NCBI RefSeq assembly: GCF_021729135.1 | Contig: NZ_JAJTWW010000007.1 | Coordinates: forward strand, 62,001 to 126,000 | Reading direction: 5' to 3' | Origin: Brevibacterium daeguense | Lineage (GTDB): Bacteria; Actinomycetota; Actinomycetes; Actinomycetales; Brevibacteriaceae | DNA: 64,000 nucleotides | Shown: in pieces, positions 8,223-16,393 of the stretch | How positions within the stretch are numbered: position 1 is the stretch's first letter | Layout of the letters: the number at the start of each line of letters is the position of its first letter | The notes under the pieces: model-generated | The model's input: only the letters and a program-made list of their open reading frames with translations | Told to the model about the DNA's origin: nothing | The model's database searches: none | Position numbers and translations under genes: made by a program

Positions 8223-9329
8223 TCAGTCGGAGTGCGTGAGCGCGATCGCGCTCTCGACCACGTCAGCCATCTCGCCCCGAACGGCATACGCGCCCCGCTG
8301 CCTGGCGGCACCGTTTCCGCTGCGAAGGATATCGGCGACCACGGCCTCGACCACTGCGCGATCGCCGGTCTCATCGAGCACCGGACGCAGGTGGACGAGG
8401 AGTCGATCAACCACCTCGGCGGCGGGCCGGGGTCGTCCCGAGGCCGGATCGATCAGCGGACCGCGGATGCCCACCCGGGCAGCCTGCCAGCTCCACGCCT
8501 GCAGCAGAGTGGTGCCGAGTCCCATCAGCGGTTCACCGCGCTGATGCTCTCGGACCGCGGTCTCCACGAGCGCGCGGATGGTCGTCGCGATGCCGGCGGC
8601 ATGCTCCGGCTGCAGACACATGTCTGCGATCCGGATCTCGACGGTCGGATGGTTCTCGCTCAGGCGGGCGTCGAAGTACAGCATGCCCGGGTCGAGTGCG
8701 ACCCCGCTGTCGAGCAGGGACTGGCGGTGTGCTGCGTAGGCATCAGCAGATCCGTAGAGCTCGGTCGGGCCCGTGGTGGGCCACCGCCCGAACACCTGTC
8801 GACGGTAGCTGCTGAACCCCGTGTCCTGTCCGAGCCAGTACGGCGAATTGGCGCTGAGCGCGAGGATCACCGGCAGCCATCTCCGGATCCGGTCGAGGAC
8901 GACCACTCCCTCATCACGATCCTCGATCCGCACGTGCGTGTGGAGTCCGCAGGTCATCTGCTCGCGGGCCAGCAGCTGGAACGAGCGGACGATCTCCTCC
9001 GATCGCGCAGCGGTGTCGGGGTGAGGCGTGGCCGGTACGGGCGAGGTGGAGAGAGCGACGACCCGCCCCCCGAACCTGCTCACCGCCTCATCGGCCATCC
9101 GCCTGCCGAGTCTGATCGCTCGCAACTGGCCTTCAAAGGTCTCCTGGGGTGGGCAGATGGTCTCGATCTGCTCCTGCTGCAGCTCGACGGTGAGCTGGTG
9201 ATCGACCAGAGTCGGAGCGTGGGTGAGCGTGCGATTCCGCTCCTCGACCGCGGCCCGACCGACCGGAATCAGCTGCCGAGTGACCGGATCGACGATCAGG
9301 AACTCCTCTTCGACACCGAACGTCCGCAT
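8223..9329 (-). CDS. YbdK-type carboxylate-amine ligase (glutamate-cysteine ligase GCS2 family)
   Basis: 368 residues. The start MRTFGVEEEFLIVDP is the signature of the GCS2/YbdK family, which forms gamma-glutamyl-type amide bonds with ATP. Later motifs are CGLHTHVRIEDRDEG and ENHPTVEIRIADMCLQPEH, which carry acidic metal ligands. Some homologues have weak glutamate-cysteine ligase activity; others act in antibiotic or thiol metabolism, so the substrate is open. The start at 9329 is supported by a perfect AAGGAGG five bases upstream; the frame is open much further upstream but without family resemblance. Confidence 0.8.
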   Translation of the reverse strand: MRTFGVEEEFLIVDPVTRQLIPVGRAAVEERNRTLTHAPTLVDHQLTVELQQEQIETICPPQETFEGQLRAIRLGRRMADEAVSRFGGRVVALSTSPVPATPHPDTAARSEEIVRSFQLLAREQMTCGLHTHVRIEDRDEGVVVLDRIRRWLPVILALSANSPYWLGQDTGFSSYRRQVFGRWPTTGPTELYGSADAYAAHRQSLLDSGVALDPGMLYFDARLSENHPTVEIRIADMCLQPEHAAGIATTIRALVETAVREHQRGEPLMGLGTTLLQAWSWQAARVGIRGPLIDPASGRPRPAAEVVDRLLVHLRPVLDETGDRAVVEAVVADILRSGNGAARQRGAYAVRGEMADVVESAIALTHSD

Positions 9330-9662
9330 CGGAACCTCCTTCCTGAGTCGCAGCGCTGCGACTGCGGACGCTGAATCACTGCGCGACGCCCGGAACGTCA
9401 TCATCGCACCGCCGGTGATGAGGCGCAATGACGTGGACGAGCTCCGTGCAGGTCGGCCGTGCACGGCCATCTGGGTGCAGTGAGTCGGCGCCTGGGTGCT
9501 GCGCGCTGCCGGCGCAGACCGACGAAGCACACACATGTTCTTTCAAGGCGTCCTATGAGTTACAGCGATGTGAGGTGAGTTGCACCGGTGTGATCACCTT
9601 CGCTGCCCGCAGAGCGGCACGGCTGCCTGCCCCGCGTCCACGGTCTCGGATATGTTGGAAGC
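9330..9662. other. 333-base divergent intergenic region between ybdK-type gene and recQ
   Basis: No gene is supported here. It holds the ribosome-binding site of the YbdK-type gene, an 18-bp perfect palindrome at 9346-9363, a 14-bp palindrome GGCCGTGCACGGCC at 9455-9468, and near 9574-9598 an imperfect dyad beginning GGTGA and ending TCACC that may belong to the recQ promoter. The stretch 9530-9560 is the least GC-rich part and a likely promoter location. Confidence 0.5.
9346..9363. promoter_or_regulatory. 18-bp perfect palindrome upstream of the YbdK-type gene
   Basis: AGTCGCAGCGCTGCGACT is self-complementary over its full length and ends about 6 bases upstream of the Shine-Dalgarno sequence of the YbdK-type gene. 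It could be an operator or form a hairpin in the leader mRNA that affects ribosome access. Confidence 0.35.
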
Positions 9663-11495
9663 GTGAATGTCCGCAGTGCCCACTCCGTCCTGGAATCCGT
9701 CTTCGGCTACGAGAGCTTCCGCGGCGATCAGGCGGCGATCGTCGAACACGTCGTCGCAGGCGGCGACGCGGTCGTGCTCATGCCCACGGGCGGGGGCAAG
9801 TCGCTGTGCTATCAGATCCCGGCGCTGGTCAGGGAAGGCACTGGGATCGTGATCTCCCCGCTCATCGCACTGATGCAGGACCAGGTCGATGCTCTGGCCG
9901 CCAACGGCGTGCGCGCCGCATTCCTCAACTCGACGTTGAGCCGTGAGGAAGCCGCGGCAGTGGAGGCGGATCTGCTCGCCGACCGGCTCGATCTGCTCTA
10001 CATGGCCCCGGAGCGCCTCGTGCAGTCGCGCACGCTCGACCTCCTGTCCCGAGCGCGCCTGTCGCTGTTCGCCATCGACGAGGCCCACTGCGTCTCGCAG
10101 TGGGGTCACGACTTCCGCACCGACTATCTGGGGCTGTCGGTGCTGGCGGAGGCCTTTCCGAACGTGCCGCGGGTGGCGCTGACCGCAACAGCGACGCCGG
10201 CCACGCACCGCGAACTCACCGAACGCCTGCGACTCGACGGCGCCCGCCACTTCGTGTCGAGCTTCGACAGACCGAACATCCGGTACCGGATCGTGGAGAA
10301 GAATCAGCCCCGAGCGCAGCTTCTCGATCTCATCCGCACCGAGCATGCAGGGGAATCGGGGATCGTCTACTGCCTGTCCCGGCGCAGCGTGGACCAGACG
10401 GCCGAGGCGCTGCGAGCCCAGGGCATCGATGCGCTGGGCTATCACGCAGGGCTCCCCGAGGAGGAGCGGAGCGCGCACCAGGCCCGGTTCCTGCGCGAGG
10501 ACGGTGTGGTGATGGTGGCGACGATCGCCTTCGGCATGGGCATCGACAAGCCGGACGTGCGATTCGTCGCCCACCTCGATCTGCCGAAGTCGGTGGAGGG
10601 GTACTACCAGGAGACCGGCCGCGCCGGACGCGATGGGCTGCCGGCAACGGCGTGGATGGCCTACGGCCTCAACGATGTCGTGCAGCTGCGGCGGATGATC
10701 GACTCCTCCGAGGGCTCGGCCGCGCGCAAGCGGCAGCAGCGCACACACATCGACGCAATGCTGGCGCTGTGCGAGACCCTGACCTGCAGACGCGTGCAGA
10801 TCCTCCGCTACTTCGGCGAGGACTCCGAGCCCTGCGGGAACTGCGACAACTGCGCGGAGCCGCCCACGGGCTGGGACGCCACGGTCCCGGTCCAGAAGCT
10901 GCTGTCGGCGATCATCCGGCTCGATCGCGAACGGGGTCAGCAGTTCGGTGCCGGTCAGATCATCGATGTGCTGCGCGGCAAGGACAACCCGCGCTCCAGC
11001 CAATCCGGGCATGCGGAGCTGACGGTCTGGGGAATCGGCGCGGACCTCAGCGAGAACGTCTGGCGCGGAATCGTCCGCCAGCTGCTGGCGCGCAACGTCA
11101 TCGCAGCGGTCGGTGACTACGGTGTGCTCGTCCTGGCGGACGCGGCCGGTCCGATCCTCAGGGGCGAAGAGACCATCGAGCTGCGCCGGGAACCGGAACG
11201 CTCCCAGCGCGCGCGGACTCGCAGCGGAGGGAAAGCCGCGGTGGTCGAGCTCGCTGTCGAGGATCAGCCCCTGTTCGAGGCGCTGCGCAGCTGGCGGGCC
11301 GAGCAGGCCCGGGAGCAGGGCGTGCCGGCATACGTGGTGTTCAACGACGCGACCCTGATCGGAGTCGCCGAACGACGGCCTGCCAGCATCGACCAGCTGC
11401 GCGGCATCAGCGGAATCGGCCTGAAGAAGCTCGACCGGTACGGCCAGGCTCTGCTCGAGGTCGTCGCCGGCGAATCATCTGGAGGACACCCATGA
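9663..11495 (+). CDS. recQ: ATP-dependent DNA helicase RecQ
   Basis: 610 residues. Unwinds DNA 3'-5' in recombination and repair. Walker A is PTGGGKSLCYQ (residues 41-51), Walker B/DEAH is IDEAHCVSQWGHDFR (138-152), and helicase motif VI is YYQETGRAGRDG. The zinc-binding site follows with the cysteines in LCETLTCRRVQILRYFGE and CGNCDNC. The end (VFNDATLIGVAERRPASI, then GISGIGLKKLDRYG) is an HRDC domain. Full length for the family. Translation begins at GTG; a GGAAG lies just upstream. It overlaps the MOSC gene by 4 bases. Confidence 0.95.
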   Translation: MNVRSAHSVLESVFGYESFRGDQAAIVEHVVAGGDAVVLMPTGGGKSLCYQIPALVREGTGIVISPLIALMQDQVDALAANGVRAAFLNSTLSREEAAAVEADLLADRLDLLYMAPERLVQSRTLDLLSRARLSLFAIDEAHCVSQWGHDFRTDYLGLSVLAEAFPNVPRVALTATATPATHRELTERLRLDGARHFVSSFDRPNIRYRIVEKNQPRAQLLDLIRTEHAGESGIVYCLSRRSVDQTAEALRAQGIDALGYHAGLPEEERSAHQARFLREDGVVMVATIAFGMGIDKPDVRFVAHLDLPKSVEGYYQETGRAGRDGLPATAWMAYGLNDVVQLRRMIDSSEGSAARKRQQRTHIDAMLALCETLTCRRVQILRYFGEDSEPCGNCDNCAEPPTGWDATVPVQKLLSAIIRLDRERGQQFGAGQIIDVLRGKDNPRSSQSGHAELTVWGIGADLSENVWRGIVRQLLARNVIAAVGDYGVLVLADAAGPILRGEETIELRREPERSQRARTRSGGKAAVVELAVEDQPLFEALRSWRAEQAREQGVPAYVVFNDATLIGVAERRPASIDQLRGISGIGLKKLDRYGQALLEVVAGESSGGHP

Positions 11496-12244
11496 CCGAA
11501 CTCGCAGTCGCCGCATTCGGATTCGCGGTGATCAAGGGCACTCGCCACCGACCCCGACCGGAGTCTCGTCTGGACACCGTCGGACCAGTGGGAGACCGTC
11601 GGTACTGTCTGATCGATCTGAAGTCCGGGAAGGTGCTCAGAACCGTGCAGCACCCGGCACTCGTCACCGTCGACGTCGAGGAGGACGACCGCGGGCTCGT
11701 CCTCGAGCTGCCCACGGGCGCCTCGGTGTCGGGGCATCCTGTTCCAAGCGGGCAGACGGTCGAGATCGACTACTGGGGTCGCAAGGTGCCGATGGAGATC
11801 GTGACCGGCCCACACGCCGAATTCTTCTCGGATCTGCTCGGCAGGGAAGTCCAGCTGGCCCGCGCACCGCGCGGAGGCGTGGTCTTCGCGGACCCGGTGT
11901 CGATCGCCACCACGGGCTCGATCGCGGACCTCGCCCGCCGTGCGAACCATCCCCAGCTTCTCACCGAGGCCGCGCGCTTCCGCGCCACCTTCCTCATCGA
12001 CGAACCCGAGCCGTTTGCCGAGGAGAGGTGGGTGGGACACGAGGTGACGATCGGCGAACGGCGGCTCCGGATCACCGCGCCGATCGGCCGATGCGGTGTC
12101 ATCGATGTCAACCCGACCTCCGGCGAGCGCGGCAGCCGGCTTCTCAAGACACTCGCCGGGTACCGTCCGTGCAATGCTGCCGGGGAGCCGCTGTTCGGAG
12201 TCTGCGCTGAGGTCATCCCCGAGGAGCCGATCCCGGGTCATTGA
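11492..12244 (+). CDS. MOSC-domain protein (MOSC N-terminal beta-barrel plus MOSC)
   Basis: 250 residues. The N-terminal part ends with the barrel typical of MOSC_N proteins (VGPVGDRRYCLID, then RTVQHPALVTV), and the C-terminal part has RFRATFLIDEP and the motif APIGRCGVIDVNPTSGER, whose Cys is the conserved MOSC cysteine. MOSC proteins act as sulfur carriers linked to molybdenum-cofactor enzymes, including mARC/YcbX-type reductases of N-hydroxylated compounds. It is translationally coupled to recQ by an ATGA overlap, which need not mean related function. Confidence 0.8.
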   Translation: MTELAVAAFGFAVIKGTRHRPRPESRLDTVGPVGDRRYCLIDLKSGKVLRTVQHPALVTVDVEEDDRGLVLELPTGASVSGHPVPSGQTVEIDYWGRKVPMEIVTGPHAEFFSDLLGREVQLARAPRGGVVFADPVSIATTGSIADLARRANHPQLLTEAARFRATFLIDEPEPFAEERWVGHEVTIGERRLRITAPIGRCGVIDVNPTSGERGSRLLKTLAGYRPCNAAGEPLFGVCAEVIPEEPIPGH

Positions 12245-12250
12245 GAATGT

Positions 12251-12286
12251 GAAAGTCCCCGCCGATTGCACTCGGCAGGGACTTTC
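12251..12286. terminator. hairpin after the recQ-MOSC operon
   Basis: Arms GAAAGTCCC-C-GCCGA and TCGGC-A-GGGACTTTC form a 14-bp stem with one mismatch and a 6-base loop. It starts 6 bases after the MOSC stop. There is no long T-run on the plus strand. It also lies just downstream of the tRNA-like remnant when read on the minus strand, so it may once have terminated that gene. Confidence 0.6.
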
Positions 12287-12316
12287 GATACGAGGGCTGT
12301 CTCAATTGTCCTCGAG

Positions 12317-12391
12317 TGGAGCCGAGGGGAATCGAACCCCTCACATCCTGATTGCTCCGATCCGCGCACGTGTGCATGGCGGCAGCTCTCC
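12317..12391 (-). pseudogene. tRNA-like sequence: intact T-arm and 3' acceptor strand, rest degenerate
   Basis: On the minus strand the last 25 bases read like the 3' end of a tRNA: AGGGG-TTCGATT-CCCCT forms a perfect T-arm and is followed by CGGCTCC-A. The matching 5' acceptor strand should be GGAGCCG. At the correct distance (75 bases overall) stands GGAGAGC, which pairs only at the first four positions. No 5-bp anticodon stem or standard D-arm can be drawn; the best candidate is a 3-bp GAT/ATC stem with GGA in the loop. It is best read as a decayed tRNA or the 3' fragment left by integration at a tRNA gene. A tmRNA was considered, but no 5' partner or tag frame is visible upstream. Confidence 0.5.
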
Positions 12392-12486
12392 ATGCTGTGC
12401 ACGGACGTATCGAGGATACAGCAGCGAGGTTACCGCAGCGAGGGCCGGCTACGGGCACCACCGCAGGGGTGTCCTACCATGAATCA

Positions 12487-13206
12487 ATGCCCAGGCGAGT
12501 GAACGACTATCGCGGCCTCACCCAGAAGAGCCGCCTGAAGCTGCTGCACGCGGTGCAGCGCGTCCCGGGACGGCTTGTGCAGGAGCTCGCCGAGGAAGCC
12601 GAGATGCCGATCACCACCGCGCGTGACCACCTCCGTGTGCTCGAGGACGAGGGACTGGTCGTGAGCGCGCCGATCGACACCGGCCGGCGCGGCCGCCCGC
12701 CGAAGGGGTACTCCCCCGTGCGCCGGGCCGACCACAGCTCTGTCGCGCAGCGGCGCGCAGCCGCAGCGCGACGGCGTGGTGACGTGCTGCGGCGCGTCGA
12801 GCCCGAACTGGATCACAGCACCTCGCTCGGAACCGCTGCTGTCCATCAGCTCGACGCTCTGTACGAGCACCTCGACGATGCCGGTCTCGCGCCGGAGATC
12901 GACCCGGAAGACCTCACGGTCGGGCTGCTGCCATGTCTCTACGAGGACCTGATCGACGCGGAGCGGCCGCTCGTGTGCTCAGTGCACGCGAAGCTCGTCC
13001 GCCATCAGCTCGAGCAGACCTCCGGCCCGCTGGAGCTGCGACAGCTGCATCCGTTCGTGGGCCCGGAGCGCTGTGTGCTCGTGCTGGGTCTGCGGGGTGA
13101 GGCTCCCCGCTCCTCGCGCGCCGGTGGGATCGACGGCGACAGCAGTGATGCCGAGTTGGAACAGGGCGCCCGGCGAGCGCTGCGCGAACTGTCCGACCCC
13201 AGCTGA
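12487..13206 (+). CDS. winged-helix (ArsR/SufR-like) regulator with three cysteines, probable Fe-S sensor
   Basis: 239 residues. The N-terminal winged helix is QKSRLKLLHAVQRVPGRLVQELAEEAEMPITTARDHLRVLEDEGLV, followed by the wing GRRGRPPKGYSPV. The C-terminal half has Cys150, Cys164 and Cys196 in contexts (LLPCLYE, LVCSVHAKL, PERCVLVL) that match the SufR-like group of ArsR-type regulators, where these cysteines bind an iron-sulfur cluster. It is convergent with a flavohemoglobin gene, so NO or redox sensing is a fair inference. The start lacks a clear ribosome-binding site; TACCAT lies 12 bases before the ATG, so a leaderless transcript is possible. Confidence 0.7.
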   Translation: MPRRVNDYRGLTQKSRLKLLHAVQRVPGRLVQELAEEAEMPITTARDHLRVLEDEGLVVSAPIDTGRRGRPPKGYSPVRRADHSSVAQRRAAAARRRGDVLRRVEPELDHSTSLGTAAVHQLDALYEHLDDAGLAPEIDPEDLTVGLLPCLYEDLIDAERPLVCSVHAKLVRHQLEQTSGPLELRQLHPFVGPERCVLVLGLRGEAPRSSRAGGIDGDSSDAELEQGARRALRELSDPS

Positions 13207-13225
13207 GAATCCCGGACGCGGATGC

Positions 13226-13265
13226 CGCCGGGAAGCTCCGCCCCAGAAGAGGGAGCTTCCCGGCG
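13226..13265. terminator. bidirectional terminator between regulator and flavohemoglobin gene
   Basis: A perfect 14-bp stem (CGCCGGGAAGCTCC with GGAGCTTCCCGGCG) around a 12-base loop, in the 80-base gap between two convergent genes. T-runs are short, so termination may be factor-assisted. Confidence 0.75.
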
Positions 13266-13286
13266 TCACCGGGCGTCGGCTTCGGA

Positions 13287-14495
13287 CTACTCGGGCTGCT
13301 GCGCCCAGAGGTCAGGTCCGAACACCTCGTAGTGGATGTTGTCGCTGGGCACCCCCTGCTCGATCAGCGAACGCCGCGCGCTCTGCATGAACGGCAGCGG
13401 ACCGCACATGAAGACCTGCGCCTTCTCCGGGAGTTGCACATCGGAGAGATTCATGAATCCCGCGCGTGCCGGATACAGGGTCGGCGCGGTCTCCGCACCC
13501 TTCTCGTACCAGTTCTGTGCGCGGGCGTCGGACATCGCGAGCACCTGCCGACGCAGCCCGTCATACAGTGCGTGGTCGGCGTGGGACTTGTCGGCGTGGA
13601 AGAGGCGGACGGTGCGATCGGGCTGCCTGCGCGAGAGGTCCTCCATGATCGCCGCCACAGGAGTGATGCCGATGCCCGCGGAGACCAGGACCACCGGGGA
13701 GTCCGAATCGTCGAGCACCACGTCGCCCGCGGGCAGCGATACGTCGAGGATCGTACCCGGCTGCGCGTGCTCGTGCAGCCAGCCGGACACCTGTCCGTCG
13801 GGATTCCCGTCGACTCCGCGCACGCGCTTGATCGTCACCCGCAGGGAGTCACCGCGCGGCCCCGATGAGATCGTGTACTGCCGCGGCTGCCGGAACCCGT
13901 CGGGCAGATCGACGGCGATCGCCACGTACTGTCCCGTGCGGTGCGAAGGAACCTGCCCGTCCACCGGGGCGAGCAGCAGGGAGAAAACCTCATCGGATTC
14001 CTCGAATCGCTCCACGACCCGGTATTCGCGCCACGGCTGCTCAGGGTCGACCCCGCCTTCGGCGTAGAGCCTGGCCTCCTCGGCGATCAGTGCGGTGGCG
14101 AAGAGCCAGTAGACCTCGTCCCATGCTGCTGCCACCTCCGGGGTGACCGCGTCTCCGAGGACCTTCTTGACTGCCCCGAGCAGATAGCGGCCGACGATGA
14201 GGTACTCGCGGGCCTTGATGCCCAGGGACACGTGCTTGTGGGCGATCCGCTGCAACACCGGGGTGAAATCAGGGGCATCCGGATCGATGAGGTGGACTGC
14301 GAACGCGACGACGGATGCCGCGAGTGCCTTCGGCTGCTCGCCGATCGCCTGGTTTGCGCGGTTGAACACGTTGAGCAGTTCGGGATGCACTTCGAACATG
14401 TCGGGGTAGAACACCTTGGTGATCTCCTCCGCATGCTCGGCCACGACGCCGGCGGTCTGCGCGATGGTGGCCTCGGAACCGGGAGACAGTCTCAT
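13287..14495 (-). CDS. hmp: flavohemoglobin / nitric oxide dioxygenase
   Basis: 402 residues, normal length. Oxidises nitric oxide to nitrate using O2 and NAD(P)H. The globin domain has the distal pair Tyr30 (ITKVFYPDMF) and Gln54 and the proximal His88 (RIAHKHVSLGIKAREYLIVG). The FAD-binding motif is PRQYTISSGP, and the NAD(P)H-binding part has VLVSAGIGITPVAA and QVFMCGPLPFM. Convergent with the cysteine-containing regulator. Two copies of ATTCGG on the plus strand, spaced 19 bases, lie about 100 bases upstream and may be an operator. The gene is followed by the shared hairpin at 13226-13265. Confidence 0.93.
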   Translation of the reverse strand: MRLSPGSEATIAQTAGVVAEHAEEITKVFYPDMFEVHPELLNVFNRANQAIGEQPKALAASVVAFAVHLIDPDAPDFTPVLQRIAHKHVSLGIKAREYLIVGRYLLGAVKKVLGDAVTPEVAAAWDEVYWLFATALIAEEARLYAEGGVDPEQPWREYRVVERFEESDEVFSLLLAPVDGQVPSHRTGQYVAIAVDLPDGFRQPRQYTISSGPRGDSLRVTIKRVRGVDGNPDGQVSGWLHEHAQPGTILDVSLPAGDVVLDDSDSPVVLVSAGIGITPVAAIMEDLSRRQPDRTVRLFHADKSHADHALYDGLRRQVLAMSDARAQNWYEKGAETAPTLYPARAGFMNLSDVQLPEKAQVFMCGPLPFMQSARRSLIEQGVPSDNIHYEVFGPDLWAQQPE

Positions 14496-14584
14496 CAGAG
14501 GGGGCCTCTTTCTCAGTGATTGATGGGCGGACGCCCTCAGTCTCTCGGACCGTGCTCGTCCCGGCTCCCGTTTCCACCGTGTTT

Positions 14585-14609
14585 ATTCGGACCCCTCGTT
14601 GTCATTCGG
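14585..14609. promoter_or_regulatory. direct repeat upstream of hmp
   Basis: Read on the minus strand, CCGAATGACAAC and CCGAATAAACAC stand in tandem with a 19-base period, roughly 90-115 bases upstream of the hmp start. The two copies share the six-base core plus several flanking bases. A period near two helical turns is typical of a dimeric regulator or an activator site. Confidence 0.3.
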
Positions 14610-14638
14610 AGCCGTCGTGCCCGGCATCGAGAAAGCAG

Positions 14639-14666
14639 AACTGCCCCGCCGGCGGGCGGGGCAGTT
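14639..14666 (-). terminator. terminator downstream of tRNA-Ala(CGC)
   Basis: AACTGCCCCGCC and GGCGGGGCAGTT form a perfect 12-bp stem with a 4-base loop, 20 bases after the tRNA 3' end on the minus strand and followed by CTGCTTTC. The 19 bases 14635-14653 recur exactly at the other tRNA-Ala terminator near 63.87 kb. Confidence 0.75.
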
Positions 14667-14685
14667 GTTGAGCGCGGACCTGCTG

Positions 14686-14758
14686 TGGAGCTAAGGGGAA
14701 TCGAACCCCTGACCTTCTCATTGCGAACGAGACGCTCTACCAACTGAGCTATAGCCCC
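14686..14758 (-). tRNA. tRNA-Ala (anticodon CGC)
   Basis: 73 bases folding into a full cloverleaf on the minus strand: acceptor GGGGCTA/TAGCTCC, D-arm with CTC/GAG, anticodon stem TCTCG/TGAGA around the loop TTCGCAA (anticodon CGC, decoding GCG), and T-arm AGGGG-TTCGATT-CCCCT. The discriminator base is A and CCA is not encoded. A hairpin terminator follows. Confidence 0.95.
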
Positions 14759-14838
14759 GAGGTGCGAAGCCGGATGGCTTCGAACAGAAGAACACTGTAC
14801 TCCTCCGTCCCGGTTTCGCACCAATCGAACCAGCGAAC

Positions 14839-16236
14839 CTAATCCTCCACGTAGTAGAGCCGCTTGTTGACGAACTCGTCCATGCCCAGCGGTCCGAGCT
14901 CACGACCGAAACCGGAGCGCTTGACGCCGCCGAATGGCAGCTCGGCGCCTTCCCCTGCGGGTGTGTTGACGTTGGACATTCCGACCTGCAGCTTCTGCGC
15001 CACCTTCTCCGCGCGCGACTGGTCCTGGGAGAACACGGCGCCGCCGAGTCCGAAGGGACTGTCGTTGGCCAACCGGAGCGCCTCCTCGTCGCTGCCGACC
15101 TTGTACACCACCGCCACCGGGCCGAACAGCTCTTCCCTGTACGCGTCCATCTCCGGGGTGATCCCGGTGAGCACCGCGGGCGAGTAGTACGCGCTCTCGC
15201 CATCCCCGAGCTCGCCGCCCGCGTGCAGGGTCGCGCCGTCCGCGACCGCCTTCTGCACCTGTTCGTGCAGGCGTTCCGCTGCTCCTCGGGACGACAGCGG
15301 GGAGAAGACCTCCTCATCCTCGTCGGCGGGGTCCCCCGGCTTCATCCGGGACGCCAGGTTCGTCAGCTCCGCGACGAAGTCGTCATAGATGTCCTCCATG
15401 ACGATCATCCGCTTGTTCGAGTTGCAGGCCTGACCGGTGTTGTACATCCGGGTCTCCCACGCGGTCTGCGCCGCCTCCTTGACGTCGTCGGCATCGAGCA
15501 CGACGTAGGGGTCCGAACCGCCCAGCTCCAGCACCGCCTTCTTCAGGTGCTGGCCGGCCAGCGCCCCGACCACCGCTCCGGCACGCTCGGAGCCGGTCAG
15601 CGACACGCCCTGCACCCGTGGGTCGGCGATGATGTCCGCGATCTGATCATGGGAGGCGAACACCGAATTGTAGACGCCGTCCGGCACTCCGGCATCATCC
15701 ATGATCTGCTGGATGGCGGTGGCGGAACGGGGACAGATCTCCGCGTGCTTGAGGATGATCGTGTTGCCGAGCACCATGTTCGGCGCCGCGAACCGGGCGA
15801 CCTGGTAGTACGGGAAGTTCCACGGCATGATCCCCAGCAGTGCACCCACTGGCCGGCGCTGCACATAGGCCTTGCCGCCGGAGAACGATGTGATCTCCTG
15901 GTCAGCGGCGAGGTCGGGACCGTTGTCGGCGAAGTAGTTGAAGATGTCGGTGCAGAACTCGGCCTCCTCGACCCCTTCCGGCACCGGCTTGCCCATCTCC
16001 TCGGCGATGATCCTCGCCAGCTCGTCCTTGCGCTCGGTGAACAGCTCTGCCACCCGGGAGACCACCTCGGCGCGCTCCTCGATCGTCTTGTCGGACCAGG
16101 GCTCGAAGGCACTGTGGGCGCTCTCGAGCACCTGCTGGATCTGCTCGTCATCGGCCGTGTCGAATGTCTCGGTGACCTCTCCGGTCCTCGGGTTCTGCAC
16201 CCGATAGCCGCCGACTGACATCTGCTTGTCGCTCAT
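14839..16236 (-). CDS. NAD(P)-dependent succinate-semialdehyde dehydrogenase, Sad/YneI type
   Basis: 465 residues of the aldehyde dehydrogenase superfamily. The start YRVQNPRTGEVTETF, the catalytic Glu in VLELGGSDPYVVLDADD and the catalytic Cys in NTGQACNSNKRMIV match the Sad (YneI) group, which oxidises succinate semialdehyde to succinate; the end LPFGGVKRSGFGRELG is also typical. GGGAG stands 6 bases before the ATG at 16236. A physiological link with the putrescine aminotransferase at 48.4 kb is possible, because putrescine and GABA breakdown yields this aldehyde, but they are 32 kb apart. Confidence 0.85.
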   Translation of the reverse strand: MSDKQMSVGGYRVQNPRTGEVTETFDTADDEQIQQVLESAHSAFEPWSDKTIEERAEVVSRVAELFTERKDELARIIAEEMGKPVPEGVEEAEFCTDIFNYFADNGPDLAADQEITSFSGGKAYVQRRPVGALLGIMPWNFPYYQVARFAAPNMVLGNTIILKHAEICPRSATAIQQIMDDAGVPDGVYNSVFASHDQIADIIADPRVQGVSLTGSERAGAVVGALAGQHLKKAVLELGGSDPYVVLDADDVKEAAQTAWETRMYNTGQACNSNKRMIVMEDIYDDFVAELTNLASRMKPGDPADEDEEVFSPLSSRGAAERLHEQVQKAVADGATLHAGGELGDGESAYYSPAVLTGITPEMDAYREELFGPVAVVYKVGSDEEALRLANDSPFGLGGAVFSQDQSRAEKVAQKLQVGMSNVNTPAGEGAELPFGGVKRSGFGRELGPLGMDEFVNKRLYYVED

Positions 16237-16393
16237 TGAAACTCCCGTTTCGTGAGGATTTCGGGCGTCTCCGTCGACCCCCGAGGTGCGCACAGCCTAT
16301 CTCAGGCTTCCGCTCCAGGGCAGGGCCGGGAAGCGAAGGCGCGGGAAGCCGCAGGGACGGGAGTCCACCGCGCGGAATCGACGCACCGTGGAC

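Noticed and set aside
12251..12480. tmRNA (ssrA) ending at the tRNA-like 3' end
   Set aside because: No matching 5' acceptor strand or tag-coding frame is found upstream on the minus strand, where the regulator gene already occupies the DNA.
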